From assembly GCF_000521785.1 (NCBI RefSeq), contig NZ_JALZ01000020.1, positions 1 through 45,411 on the forward strand: DNA of 45,411 bases. Direction: 5' to 3'. The notes below the pieces were generated by a model. That model was not told where the DNA came from. It saw only the letters and a list, made by a program, of their open reading frames with translations, and searched no databases. Below, one piece after another: positions 1 to 7,751 of the stretch. The position numbers and the translations under genes are program-made. Every line of letters starts with the position of its first letter. The first letter of the stretch is position 1. This stretch comes from Roseivivax halodurans JCM 10272 (GTDB taxonomy: Bacteria; Pseudomonadota; Alphaproteobacteria; Rhodobacterales; Rhodobacteraceae).

Positions 1-432
1 GAGGGCGTCTTCACCGCCTCCGTCTATCCCCACGACATCAGCCAGGAGCGGGTGATCCATCTCGACCAGTATACCGGCGAGATCCTCTTCGACATGGGCG
101 TGGGCGAGCTCGGCGCGCTCGGCTGGGCCGCGGAATGGGGCATCGGCATTCACATGGGCCAGGCCTTCGGAGTGGTGAACCAGATCGTGCTGGCGCTCGC
201 CTGTGCGGCGATGGTGCTGATGTCGGTGTCGGCCGTGGTGATGTGGTGGAAGCGCCGCCCGGCGGGCGGGCTCGGCGCGCCGACGGTGCCCGCCGACTGG
301 CGCATCCCGCGCGGCATCCTCGTGATCGCGGTCGCGGCGGGGATATTCTTTCCGCTCGTCGGCCTGTCGCTGATCGTCGTCGCCGCGATCGAGCTCGCGC
401 TCCTCGGCGCGCGCCGCATCCGCTCCGTCTGA
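1..432 (+). CDS. PepSY-associated membrane protein, C-terminal part
   Basis: The reading frame is open from base 1, so the gene starts before the window and only its last 143 residues are present. A short hydrophilic stretch (HLDQYTGEIL) precedes two hydrophobic helices, near residues 57-82 (ending WWKRRPAG) and 102-135. This pattern of a DQYTG-type segment, a helix, a VMWWKRRP basic loop and a last helix is what PepSY-TM proteins (PF03929) look like at their C-terminus. Family members sit in the inner membrane and are often next to TonB receptors for iron or corrinoids, but no partner is visible here. A GTG at 52 is not the real start. Family is fairly sure, role is not. Confidence 0.75.
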   Translation, partial: EGVFTASVYPHDISQERVIHLDQYTGEILFDMGVGELGALGWAAEWGIGIHMGQAFGVVNQIVLALACAAMVLMSVSAVVMWWKRRPAGGLGAPTVPADWRIPRGILVIAVAAGIFFPLVGLSLIVVAAIELALLGARRIRSV

Positions 433-441
433 TCTTTGCGG

Positions 442-464
442 GCGAGCGGAACTACGCCGCTCGC
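442..464 (+). terminator. Hairpin after the PepSY gene
   Basis: A perfect 8-bp stem (GCGAGCGG / CCGCTCGC, 442-449 and 457-464) with a 7-base loop starts 9 bases after the stop codon. The T-run behind it is short, so it is a weak intrinsic terminator candidate that would isolate the riboswitch operon from the upstream gene. Confidence 0.45.
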
Positions 465-502
465 TTCCGCTTCGGCGGGGATAACCGTTACGGAATCGAC
501 GC

Positions 503-531
503 TTGACGGGTCTGTACCTTTCGTGTCCTTT
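503..531 (+). promoter_or_regulatory. Possible promoter of the riboswitch operon
   Basis: TTGACG at 503-508 is a good -35 hexamer. A 17-base spacer leads to 526-531 (TCCTTT), a poor -10. Transcription from here would begin right at the riboswitch. It is the only -35-like element in the short gap between the hairpin and the aptamer. Confidence 0.3.
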
Positions 532-535
532 GCTC

Positions 536-712
536 GCGTCGGTTCTCCGCGAGGAGATGAAAAGGGAATCCGCAGCATTTCGCTTCATGCGACATGCCAA
601 CCGGAACTGCCCCCGCAACTGTAGGCGGTGAGCCTCGGTCCGAAGATGCCACTGGGCCCCATGCCCGGGAAGGCCGGACCGGCGACGACCCGCCAGTCAG
701 GAGACCTGCCGG
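536..712 (+). promoter_or_regulatory. Cobalamin riboswitch (leader of the importer operon)
   Basis: The stretch has the conserved order of the AdoCbl aptamer: a G-rich 5' arm, GCCCCCGCAACTGTAGGCGG (608-627), the GCCACTGGG segment near 648-656, GGGAAGGCC, and the B12 box CCAGTCAGGAGACCTGCC at 693-710. It is on the plus strand upstream of the ABC importer. In this class, bound cobalamin normally lowers expression of the downstream genes. A GC-rich hairpin at 728-745 (CCGGGC / GCCCGG) lies just downstream and could be part of the expression platform. The 5' limit is approximate because I could not pair P1 with confidence. Confidence 0.9.
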
Positions 713-752
713 CATTTGACCGTAACACCGGGCGGGGTTGCCCGGGGGAAGG

Positions 753-911
753 ATGCCGATGACCGTCTCAGATCGCATGCCGGTTCCGCGTGATGCGGAC
801 AGCCGCCCTCTGCCGTTCGGCGCATTCAGATTGCCTCACAGCCCGAACGCCCGGATTCCAGAAATCCGGAGAAAATCATGTTCTATCGCATCGTCGCGCC
901 AGCGGCACTGA
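753..911 (+). other. Possible leader ORF between riboswitch and importer
   Basis: An open frame of 52 codons starts at ATG 753 (or 759) just behind a purine-rich GGGGGAAGG and ends at TGA 909-911, so it overlaps the first 34 bases of the binding-protein gene in another frame. The product resembles nothing I know. If translated it could couple the riboswitch to initiation at 878; it may equally be chance in GC-rich DNA. Confidence 0.2.
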
Positions 912-1894
912 TTGCGTCGGTCGGCCTTCCGGCCGTCGCTCAATCCACAGACTTCCCGCTCGAGGTCCAGAATTGCGGGCAGGCTGTAACGTTCGATGCG
1001 GCGCCGCAAAGCGCTGTCACCGTCGGGCAATCGGCGACTGAGATCCTCTACTCGCTCGGCCTTGCCGATAGGGTTTCGGGCACATCAGTCTGGTTCAGCC
1101 CCGTGCTACCCGAGTTCGCAGAGGTCAACGCTGGTATCGAGCGACTGGCCGACAACGACCCTAGTTTCGAGAGTGTCGCGAACAAGGAGCCGGGCCTCGT
1201 TGCGGTACAATACGAATGGCACGTCGGTCCGTCCGGCATCGTCGCCACGCGCGAGCAATTCCACGACCTCGGGATTCCGACGTACATCCTGCCCGCGGAT
1301 TGCGACACCAAGGACAACACAACCGGTGGCGACGGCACCCGCACTTCGGCTTTCTCACCCGAGTCGGTCTACAAGGGCGTTCGCGAGCTCGCGGCGATCT
1401 TCGACGTGCCGAGCGCAGGCGATGAGCTGATAGCCGAGCTGCAGCAGCGTGAGGAAGACGCAATCGCGTCAGCTAAGGAACTCGATCTGCCCGACGGAAT
1501 ATCGGCGGCGTTCTGGTTCTCTTCCGCCGATCTCGAGATCGATCCCTACATGGCCGGTCAGAAAGGTGCGCCGGGCTACATGATGTCGAAGCTCGGCATT
1601 GAAAATGTCGTGACCTCGGACGAGGAATGGCCGACCATCGGGTGGGAAACGATCGCCCGCGCGGATCCGACCGTCCTCGTGATCGCCGAGATGGATCGCC
1701 GCCGCTTCCCTGCCGACGACATCGACAAGAAAATGGAGTTCCTGCGCACCGATCCTGTCGCAAGCCAAATGACTGCGGTGCGCGAGGGCCGGATCGTGGT
1801 GATGGACGCCCACGCGATGAGCGCGACCATGCGCACCATCTTCGGGCTGGAAACACTGTCTGAGGCGCTCGCCGGGTTCGACTTCGGCGCATGA
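878..1894 (+). CDS. BtuF/FecB-like periplasmic binding protein of a corrinoid-type ABC importer
   Basis: The 338-residue product has a signal peptide (residues 1-21, cut after AVAQ) and then the layout of cluster A-II binding proteins (PF01497 type): an N-terminal QNCGQAVTF start, an early lobe with QSATEILYSLGLADRVSG, a long linking region and a C-terminal lobe ending AGFDFGA. Proteins of this family deliver B12, haem or Fe-siderophores to a BtuCD-type permease. The fold alone does not tell the ligand; the cobalamin riboswitch directly upstream makes a corrinoid the best guess. GGAG at 868-871 gives a fair ribosome site for ATG 878. The stop overlaps the permease start by 4 bases (ATGA), so the two are translationally coupled. 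Confidence 0.85.
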   Translation: MFYRIVAPAALIASVGLPAVAQSTDFPLEVQNCGQAVTFDAAPQSAVTVGQSATEILYSLGLADRVSGTSVWFSPVLPEFAEVNAGIERLADNDPSFESVANKEPGLVAVQYEWHVGPSGIVATREQFHDLGIPTYILPADCDTKDNTTGGDGTRTSAFSPESVYKGVRELAAIFDVPSAGDELIAELQQREEDAIASAKELDLPDGISAAFWFSSADLEIDPYMAGQKGAPGYMMSKLGIENVVTSDEEWPTIGWETIARADPTVLVIAEMDRRRFPADDIDKKMEFLRTDPVASQMTAVREGRIVVMDAHAMSATMRTIFGLETLSEALAGFDFGA

Positions 1895-2940
1895 CGCAAG
1901 CGGCGGCCTATTCGGCGGCACGACGGAAGCTGCACTGGGGGTGGATCACTCCCCCGGTGCTCTTCGCTGCCATTATTGCCGGCGCGACGATCGGCGAGAC
2001 GCGGATTCCTGTCGCGACGGTGCTTCAGGTGCTGGGCAACAATCTCCTTGGAACCGACTACGCAGTGGGGCGCATCGACGCGGGCATCGTCTGGGACTAC
2101 CGTGTCAGCCGGGCAGTTGTGGCGGCCTGCTGCGGAGCGGGGCTCGCGCTCTCCGGGGTCGTGCTGCAGGCGCTGCTGCGCAATGCGCTCGCCGATCCCT
2201 ACCTTTTGGGCATCTCCGCCGGTGCCTCGACCGGGGCGGTTGCGGTCACCGTCGCCGGCGTCGGTGCGGGCGTCATCTCGCTTTCGGTCGGCGCATTCGC
2301 GGGCGCGACTCTGTCCTTTCTCCTTGTCGCCGCGCTCGCGCGAGCGGCTGGAGGCGGTATGGGAGTCCGAGGCGCAGGCGTGATCGTCCTTGCCGGGATC
2401 GCAGGATCGCAGCTCTTTAACGCGCTGACCGCTTTCGTCATCGCCAAGTCCGCAAACGCCGAGCAGGCGCGGGGCATCATGTTCTGGCTGATGGGAAATC
2501 TCTCCGGTGTCAGATGGGATGACGTGTGGCTGGCGGTTCCGGCCGCCGCACTAGGGCTTGGCGCCTGCCTCTGGCATGTCCGGTCGCTCGATGCGTTCAC
2601 CTTCGGCGCAGGCAGCGCAGCTTCGCTCGGGGTCCCGGTGCGCCGGGTTCAGATCGTCCTCATCGGTCTGGCGGCGCTCGTGACGGCGGCGATGGTGTCG
2701 ATGGTCGGCTCTATCGGCTTTGTCGGATTGGTTGTTCCGCATGCGATGCGTTTTGTCGTTGGCGTACGCCACGCGCGACTTGTGCCAGCCTCGGCGCTGG
2801 CGGGCGCGGTCTTTCTAATTGTGTCCGACATCCTGTCTCGGGTCTTGGTCCCGGGGCAGGTCTTGCCCATCGGTGTCATCACTGCACTCGTTGGGGCGCC
2901 TGCCTTCGCACTCATTCTTGTTCGGGGAAGGGCGCGATGA
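1891..2940 (+). CDS. FecCD/BtuC-family ABC permease
   Basis: This 349-residue polytopic protein has about nine or ten hydrophobic segments and the FecCD family hallmarks: RVSRAVVAACCGAGLALSG early on, the QALLRNALADPYLLGISAGA block near residues 90-112, and GSIGFVGLVVPHAMR near 270, which forms the coupling and gate region. It forms the inner-membrane channel of the importer with the ATPase that follows. Length fits the family (about 330-350). It overlaps the binding-protein gene and the ATPase gene by 4 bases each (ATGA), which fixes both ends of the reading frame and supports one operon under the 536-712 riboswitch. Confidence 0.9.
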   Translation: MTQAAAYSAARRKLHWGWITPPVLFAAIIAGATIGETRIPVATVLQVLGNNLLGTDYAVGRIDAGIVWDYRVSRAVVAACCGAGLALSGVVLQALLRNALADPYLLGISAGASTGAVAVTVAGVGAGVISLSVGAFAGATLSFLLVAALARAAGGGMGVRGAGVIVLAGIAGSQLFNALTAFVIAKSANAEQARGIMFWLMGNLSGVRWDDVWLAVPAAALGLGACLWHVRSLDAFTFGAGSAASLGVPVRRVQIVLIGLAALVTAAMVSMVGSIGFVGLVVPHAMRFVVGVRHARLVPASALAGAVFLIVSDILSRVLVPGQVLPIGVITALVGAPAFALILVRGRAR

Positions 2941-3710
2941 ACCTGAGTTGTGAAAACCTCGGCTGGTCCGTTCGCGGACAGTCCATCGTCGATGGCGTAA
3001 CGCTCGAGGTTCGCGAGGGCGAGACGCTCGGCCTCATCGGTCCGAACGGGTCGGGCAAGTCGACGCTGCTGAAAATGCTGGCAGGTATCCAGCGGCCGAT
3101 GAGGGGCAAGGTCATGCTCGGCCAACGCTCGCTTGGTGATCTGCCGCAACGGGAGGTCGCACGGGGCATCGCATTGGTTGAGCAGCAGGCGGATACAGCA
3201 GACCGCATCACCGTGCGGGACGCCGTGGAGCTTGGCCGGACACCGTGGCTCTCGGCATTGCGTCCTTGGTCGGAGGACGACAGTCGTATCGTGGCGCGGG
3301 CGCTCGATGCGGTCGAGATGACGGCGTTCGACGGGCGTCCATGGCACACGCTCTCGGGTGGTGAGCGCCAGCGAGTTCACATTGCGAGAGCGCTTGCGCA
3401 GGAGCCGCGAATCCTCCTTTTGGACGAGCCGACGAACCACCTCGATATCCATCATCAGCTTTCGATCCTCGATCTCGTCCGCAAACTGCCCACCACGAAT
3501 GTGGTCGCGCTGCACGATCTGAATCAGGCGATGGAATGCGACCGGATTGCGTTGATGCATCGGGGGCATTTGGTCGCGCTCGGCATGCCGGAGGAGGTTT
3601 TGACATCCGATCGGCTGCGGCGAGTTTTCGCCGTCTCAGCGCGCGTGATGATAGATCCAGACGACGGCAGGCGCCTCTTTAGATTTCACAGACTGGAGCA
3701 AATGTCTTGA
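2937..3710 (+). CDS. BtuD/FecE-like ABC transporter ATPase
   Basis: A 257-residue nucleotide-binding subunit. Walker A is GPNGSGKST, the ABC signature is LSGGERQRV, and Walker B is ILLLDEPTNHLD, followed by the switch histidine in VALHDLN. These are all intact, so it should power the neighbouring permease. The frame stays open far upstream (to 2526), but that part lies inside the permease gene; ATG 2937 overlaps the permease stop (ATGA) and begins the normal family N-terminus MNLSCENLGWSVRG. The 3' end forms a TGATG overlap with the cupredoxin gene. B12 as substrate is inferred from the riboswitch. Confidence 0.9.
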   Translation: MNLSCENLGWSVRGQSIVDGVTLEVREGETLGLIGPNGSGKSTLLKMLAGIQRPMRGKVMLGQRSLGDLPQREVARGIALVEQQADTADRITVRDAVELGRTPWLSALRPWSEDDSRIVARALDAVEMTAFDGRPWHTLSGGERQRVHIARALAQEPRILLLDEPTNHLDIHHQLSILDLVRKLPTTNVVALHDLNQAMECDRIALMHRGHLVALGMPEEVLTSDRLRRVFAVSARVMIDPDDGRRLFRFHRLEQMS

Positions 3711-4141
3711 TGCTTAAATTCGCTACGATCGCGCTCGCGCTCGCTTCTGGCCCCGCGCTTGCCGAAATGCACGAGGTCGAAATGCTGACGCGGGGAGAGA
3801 CAGGAGCGATGGTCTACGAGCCTGCGCGTATCTCGATCGCGCCGGGCGATACGGTCAGGTTTGTGGCGGCGCAGCCCGGCCACAACGCGGCTACGATCGA
3901 CGGAATGATCCCCGAGAAAACCGAGCGCTTTACTGGAAACATCAACGAAAAGATCGAGGTGACGCTCCGTGAGGAGGGCGTCTACGGCATCAAGTGCTCG
4001 CCTCATTTCGCGATGGGCATGGTCATGCTGATCGAGGTGGGCGAGGCCGAAACGTCCCCGGCGGACCTGCCGGACGACTTGCCGCCGCGCGCGAGAGAGC
4101 GGTTTCTAAATATCATCGCAGGCGAGACTGATGGTGCTTGA
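3710..4141 (+). CDS. Pseudoazurin-like cupredoxin in a B12-riboswitch operon
   Basis: The 143-residue product has a signal peptide ending ALA-E (residues 1-18) and a blue-copper domain. The four type-1 copper ligands of pseudoazurin are visible: His58 in PGHNA, Cys96 and His99 in CSPHFAMGM, and Met104. Pseudoazurins are periplasmic one-electron carriers, usually for denitrification enzymes. Nothing for denitrification is near; instead the gene is the last of the importer operon and its ATG overlaps the ATPase stop (TGATG), so it is probably made under B12 control. A TTG three bases earlier is an alternative start. Why a corrinoid importer would need a copper protein is not known to me. Confidence 0.88.
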   Translation: MLKFATIALALASGPALAEMHEVEMLTRGETGAMVYEPARISIAPGDTVRFVAAQPGHNAATIDGMIPEKTERFTGNINEKIEVTLREEGVYGIKCSPHFAMGMVMLIEVGEAETSPADLPDDLPPRARERFLNIIAGETDGA

Positions 4142-4178
4142 GCTACGCGCCTTGTTCGGCGGGAACTGATCTCGTGGG

Positions 4179-4215
4179 CTTAAGATGTGCCGCATCGCCT
4201 GCGACACATCTCAAG
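4179..4215. terminator. Bidirectional hairpin between convergent operons
   Basis: An 11-bp stem (4179-4189 with 4205-4215, CTTAAGATGTG against CACATCTCAAG, one A-C mismatch in the plus reading and a G-U pair in the minus reading) encloses a further 4-bp CGCA/TGCG stem. It sits exactly between the stop codons of the cupredoxin (4141) and the PCuAC-like gene (4223), where both operons need to end. Confidence 0.6.
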
Positions 4216-4222
4216 CAAGGTG

Positions 4223-4711
4223 TCAGCCGACATCCTCGTCGTGATCGTGCTCTTCGTCGGCATGCTCGACTTCAACTTCGATCTCGATCTCACCGACGCC
4301 CTCGAATTCTAGATGGGCATGGAAGTGATCGCCGGCCTCTACACGCTCTTGCACGTCGTGGAAGACGATATGGATACCTCCCGGCTGCATCGTCAGCATC
4401 TGACCGGGAGCAATTTCCAAAGCAGCGATTTCACGTATCGACATCTTGCCACTGTCGTCGACACTTGGCGCCTGGAACACGCCCGGTTCGGCAAAATCGA
4501 CCTCGGCCGCGGTCAGAACCGCGGGCGTGTCGGTCGTGTTCTCGATGGTGACGAACACGTCGATCGAGTGTGCCGTCGCTCCGGCTTCGATCGTGTAGGC
4601 ATGGCTGACTACGATACCGGAATCGCGAGCGGCTTCGCCGTCGTGATGTGCTGTCACCGGAATGGCGAGGAGAAGCGCCGCGCTGGCCGCGGCGATGGTA
4701 CGCATGAACAT
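4223..4711 (-). CDS. PCuAC-like periplasmic metal chaperone with altered ligands and His-rich tail
   Basis: The 162-residue product has a signal peptide (to about A21) and a PCuAC-type domain (PF04314), seen in the ENTTDTPAVLTAAEVDFAE strand pair, the MSIREI strand, and MQPGGIHIVF near 108-117. PCuAC proteins carry Cu(I) to cytochrome oxidase through an H-x10-M-x21-H-x-M set. By my manual alignment those positions are Ala81, Ile92, His114 and Val116, so only one ligand remains. Instead there are many histidines: H22-H23, DHFHAH (129-133) and an acidic His tail (HADEEHDHDED, 150-160). A second cobalamin riboswitch is directly upstream. I chose ATG 4711 because AAAGGAAC precedes it and the signal peptide starts there. 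A cobalt or nickel role is an inference; copper is not excluded. Confidence 0.75.
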   Translation of the reverse strand: MFMRTIAAASAALLLAIPVTAHHDGEAARDSGIVVSHAYTIEAGATAHSIDVFVTIENTTDTPAVLTAAEVDFAEPGVFQAPSVDDSGKMSIREIAALEIAPGQMLTMQPGGIHIVFHDVQERVEAGDHFHAHLEFEGVGEIEIEVEVEHADEEHDHDEDVG

Positions 4712-4746
4712 CGATGTTCCTTTCCGGGGCCCTCCGCCCCTGTTGC

Positions 4747-4917
4747 AAGGTCGTCTCCGTCCTCCGGCTGGTCTCCTGGCTTGCGGGTCGCTGCGCACCT
4801 CGGCCTTCCCAATCCCTCGCGGGGATCAGTGGCGTGGGGAGGAGCGCTCGCCGCTTACAGTTGCGGGGGCAGCGCCGGAATTTCACCGGCTTCCCAATTT
4901 CTCCAAAAACGGACCTT
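4747..4917 (-). promoter_or_regulatory. Cobalamin riboswitch upstream of the PCuAC-like gene
   Basis: Read on the minus strand, P1 is AAGGTC (4917-4912) paired with GACCTT (4752-4747). Between them come GGGAAGCCGGTGAAATTCCGG, the GCCCCCGCAACTGTAAGCGG segment, CGCCACTG, GGGAAGGCC and the B12 box AAGCCAGGAGACC. All core elements of the AdoCbl aptamer are present. The only gene downstream on this strand before the convergent operon is the PCuAC-like chaperone, 36 bases further on. A GC-rich hairpin (GGGGC / GCCCC, near 4726-4741) follows the aptamer, close to the ribosome site. Confidence 0.92.
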
Positions 4918-4970
4918 CGGACGTGATCTTGATACCAAGCGGTGTCGCCACTGGCAATGTTCGCAAAACT

Positions 4971-5714
4971 TCAAGATGGTATGTCCCGACGTAGAAGATA
5001 CGTATCCATGATCCATCCGTGCCGTGCCCGTGCGGTCGCCCGGGCTTCGACGATCCTTGGCGCCGCAAGATCGAGTGGGCCGGATTCCAGCACCTGCTCC
5101 GCCATACCAAGAAACGCGCCCCACCAGATCGTCAGGTGGTCGGGCGGTAGCTGAAGGAAGCTGCACTCGCCATCGAGCATGACTGCCAAGGTTTCCGCGT
5201 TGCCGGGCCAGCCGTGGTCCCTGAGGCGTCGCCCCGTCGTGATCGTGACGGCGCCGTTCACGGTATTGAAGGGAATTTGGTGCGCGGCCGTCAGCGCCTG
5301 CAACGCAGTGATGCCCGGCACGACGTGGACACGCGGTGCGGGCGACAAACGTCCGGCAATCCGAAGCGTGCTGTCGTAGAGCCCCGGATCTCCCCAGACA
5401 AGCAGCGCGACCGGTCCCGCAACATCGCTGCGCGCGATCGTGTCCGACCAGCAGTTTGCGATTTCGTCATGCCAGTGATCCACGCGGTCCCCGTAGGGAA
5501 GAGTTTCGTCCCGGACCGGCATGTCGAATTCCGCGACGGCGGCTTTCGCTCCGGCGGCTTCGAGGATCCCGTGGCGGATGGCGGCCAGATCGTCCTTCCC
5601 GGGGCCCTTGCGCGGGATCAGGACGAGCGCCGCCTCGCGCAGCGCGCGCCGTCCCTCGAGCGTCAGGTGGTCCGGATTGCCGGTGCCTATCCCGACGAGC
5701 CACAGATCAGTCAT
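4971..5714 (-). CDS. cobF: Precorrin-6A synthase (deacetylating), C1 methyltransferase
   Basis: CobF methylates C1 of precorrin-5 with SAM and releases the acetyl group as acetate, giving precorrin-6A in the aerobic pathway. The 247-residue product starts MTDLWLVGIGTGNPDHLTLEG, the typical CobF form of the SAM methyltransferase N-terminus, and contains LVWGDPGLYDST and HVVPGITALQALTAAHQIPFN. Length agrees with the family. It overlaps the cobA 3' end by 8 bases and is the last gene of the long minus-strand operon; the next riboswitch begins about 50 bases beyond its stop. Confidence 0.95.
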   Translation of the reverse strand: MTDLWLVGIGTGNPDHLTLEGRRALREAALVLIPRKGPGKDDLAAIRHGILEAAGAKAAVAEFDMPVRDETLPYGDRVDHWHDEIANCWSDTIARSDVAGPVALLVWGDPGLYDSTLRIAGRLSPAPRVHVVPGITALQALTAAHQIPFNTVNGAVTITTGRRLRDHGWPGNAETLAVMLDGECSFLQLPPDHLTIWWGAFLGMAEQVLESGPLDLAAPRIVEARATARARHGWIMDTYLLRRDIPS

Positions 5715-6438
5715 GTCCGGTCTCGTGCGCCAAGGCCCCGTAGAGGATCAGCGCCGGCAGGTCGCTCCGCGCCTGCGAGAGCCGCGCCGCAAGTGTGTCC
5801 ACGTCCGTCCGGGTCAGGGACTGATCGACGGTCGAGACGCCCTCGGCGAGAAGCGCAGGCGTCGTGCCGGGCAGGCCGTGGGCCTTGAGCAGCGCCGCGA
5901 GTTTCGGGAAGGTCCGCTTGCCCATATAGACCACGGTGCAGGCGGCGGGATCGGCGAGCGCGGCGAGGTTCATCTCCTCGGGCAATTCGCCGGTGACGTC
6001 GTGGCCGGTCACGAACTGCACGCGCCGCGCGGTCAGGCGCCGGGTCAGGGGAAGCCCGGCCGCCGCCGCCGCCGCGCAGGCCGAGGGCACGCCCGGCACG
6101 ATCTCGTGGTCGATGCCTTCGGCGCGCAAAGCGGTGAGCTCCTCCTCGAGCCGGCCGAAGACGCCGCAATCGCCCGACTTGAGCCTTACGATCCGCCCGC
6201 CGCCGCGGGCGTAATCGACCAGCAGGCGCGAGACGTGATCCTGCCGGGGCGAAGGGCGTCCGGCCCTCTTTCCGACGCCGACGAGATCCGCGCCCGGGCG
6301 TGCATGACCCAAGATCGGGCCGGAGGAGAGGTCATCGAAGAGGATAGCGTCGGCGCGCTTCAGCCTGTCCACGGCCTTCAGTGTCAGAAGCTCGGGATCG
6401 CCCGGCCCGCTGCCGACGAAGCTCACGAAGCCCGCCAT
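5707..6438 (-). CDS. cobA: Uroporphyrinogen-III C-methyltransferase (SUMT)
   Basis: CobA transfers two methyl groups to uroporphyrinogen III (C2, C7) to make precorrin-2, the entry point to corrins and sirohaem. The 243-residue product shows VGSGPGDPELLTLKA at the N-terminus, DAILFDDL, the VRLKSGDCGVFGRLEEE block, and VPGVPSACAAAA, all SUMT signatures. It is a stand-alone SUMT, without the CysG reductase part. The frame is open far upstream, but that part is the shadow of cobB; ATG 6438 begins the family N-terminus and lies inside the cobB 3' end (16-base overlap). Confidence 0.95.
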   Translation of the reverse strand: MAGFVSFVGSGPGDPELLTLKAVDRLKRADAILFDDLSSGPILGHARPGADLVGVGKRAGRPSPRQDHVSRLLVDYARGGGRIVRLKSGDCGVFGRLEEELTALRAEGIDHEIVPGVPSACAAAAAAGLPLTRRLTARRVQFVTGHDVTGELPEEMNLAALADPAACTVVYMGKRTFPKLAALLKAHGLPGTTPALLAEGVSTVDQSLTRTDVDTLAARLSQARSDLPALILYGALAHETGHD

Positions 6439-7751
6439 GCGCCCTCCGCCGAAATGAGGTGGAAGAAGGTGCCGGTCACATGCCCGCGCCGCGAGCCGGT
6501 CTCGGGAACGGCCTCGCCATCGGCGTTGCTCACGCGGGCGAGCCGCGCGTCCGGCTGCTCGAGGATCGTCGAGTAATGGAACTCGTGTCCGCGCAGCGCC
6601 GCCCCGGCCGGGTGGCCCGGCATAGGAGCGTCGAGAACGGCGCGCCGGTAGCCGAGGTGGAACTTGCGTTTCTCGTAGGAGGTGACGAGCCCGAGAAGGC
6701 CCGCCATGGCATGCCGGGTGCCGTCCTTGTCGATCAGTGCCTCGCCGAGCGCCATGTAGCCGCCGCATTCGCCATGGATTGGCCGAGTCTCGGCATGGCG
6801 CCGCAGACCGGCGAGGAACGTGTCCGCAGCGGCGATGCGGGCCGCGTGAAGCTCGGGATACCCGCCCGGCAGCCAGACAAGATCCGCATCGGGGTCGGGG
6901 GCGTCGTCGGCGAGGGGCGAGAACGGCAGGATCTCCGCGCCCGCCGCGCGCCAGGCCTCGAGGATATGCGGATAGGTGAACGAGAAGGCGGCATCGCGGC
7001 CGAGCGCGATCCTCTGCGCGGGCGGCGGGGGCAAGGCGCCCGCGGTGGCGGCCGGCCCGCCGCCCGCCGCGTCCCGGATCGCCCCGAGATCGACATGCGC
7101 ACGCAGGAAGGCGGCGTAGCCCGCGATGGCCGCTTCGAGGTCGGGATGCTCGACCGCCTGGATCAGGCCGAGATGCCTCTCGGGAAGGGCCAGATCGCCC
7201 CGGCGGGGCAGGGCGCCCAGAACCGGCAGGCCGGCCCGTTCCATGCCGAGGCGCGTCAGGCGCTCGTGCCGGGGGCTGGCGACGCGGTTGAGGATCACGC
7301 CTGCAAAGGGCAGCCCTGGCCGGTAGGAGGCAAAGCCGAGCGCCGTTGCCGCCGCCGATTGCGCCTGCCCGCCGACATCGAGGACGAGGACCACCGGCCA
7401 GCCCATCCGCTCCGCGGTCTCGGCGCTGGTGCCGAAGCCCGAGAGACCCGCCGTCGCGACCCCGTCGAATAGGCCCATAGAGCCCTCGCCGACGCAGAGA
7501 TCCGCCCCCTCCGCCCGCGCCGCGATGGCGGTCAGGAGTGCGTCGTCCATCGCCCAGCTGTCCAGGTTGAACGACGCCCGCCCCGACGCGGCGAGGTGAA
7601 AGGCCGGGTCGATGTAGTCCGGTCCCGACTTGAAGGGCTGCACCGTGGCGCCGTCCTCGGCGAGCGCGCGCAGGAGCCCGAGCATCACAGTGGTCTTGCC
7701 CGTGCCCGAGGACGGTGCCGAGACGAGAAGACCCGGGGGCCAATGTGTCAT
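6423..7751 (-). CDS. cobB: Hydrogenobyrinate a,c-diamide synthase
   Basis: CobB uses glutamine and ATP to amidate the a and c side chains of hydrogenobyrinate. The 442-residue product has a dethiobiotin-synthetase-like N-terminal domain ([23 protein letters not shown], then [11 protein letters not shown] and [10 protein letters not shown]) and a class-I glutamine amidotransferase domain whose nucleophile is in [11 protein letters not shown], with a late HEFHYST His motif. Product of the step is the substrate of the CobN cobaltochelatase, also encoded here. Start and cobM stop overlap by 4 bases (ATGA). Confidence 0.95.
   Translation of the reverse strand: MTHWPPGLLVSAPSSGTGKTTVMLGLLRALAEDGATVQPFKSGPDYIDPAFHLAASGRASFNLDSWAMDDALLTAIAARAEGADLCVGEGSMGLFDGVATAGLSGFGTSAETAERMGWPVVLVLDVGGQAQSAAATALGFASYRPGLPFAGVILNRVASPRHERLTRLGMERAGLPVLGALPRRGDLALPERHLGLIQAVEHPDLEAAIAGYAAFLRAHVDLGAIRDAAGGGPAATAGALPPPPAQRIALGRDAAFSFTYPHILEAWRAAGAEILPFSPLADDAPDPDADLVWLPGGYPELHAARIAAADTFLAGLRRHAETRPIHGECGGYMALGEALIDKDGTRHAMAGLLGLVTSYEKRKFHLGYRRAVLDAPMPGHPAGAALRGHEFHYSTILEQPDARLARVSNADGEAVPETGSRRGHVTGTFFHLISAEGAWRAS

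Noticed and set aside
2526-2936. N-terminal extension of the ABC ATPase (open frame from 2526)
   Set aside because: The extension lies within the permease gene and has arginine-rich shadow composition; the ATGA overlap at 2937 gives the normal ATPase start.
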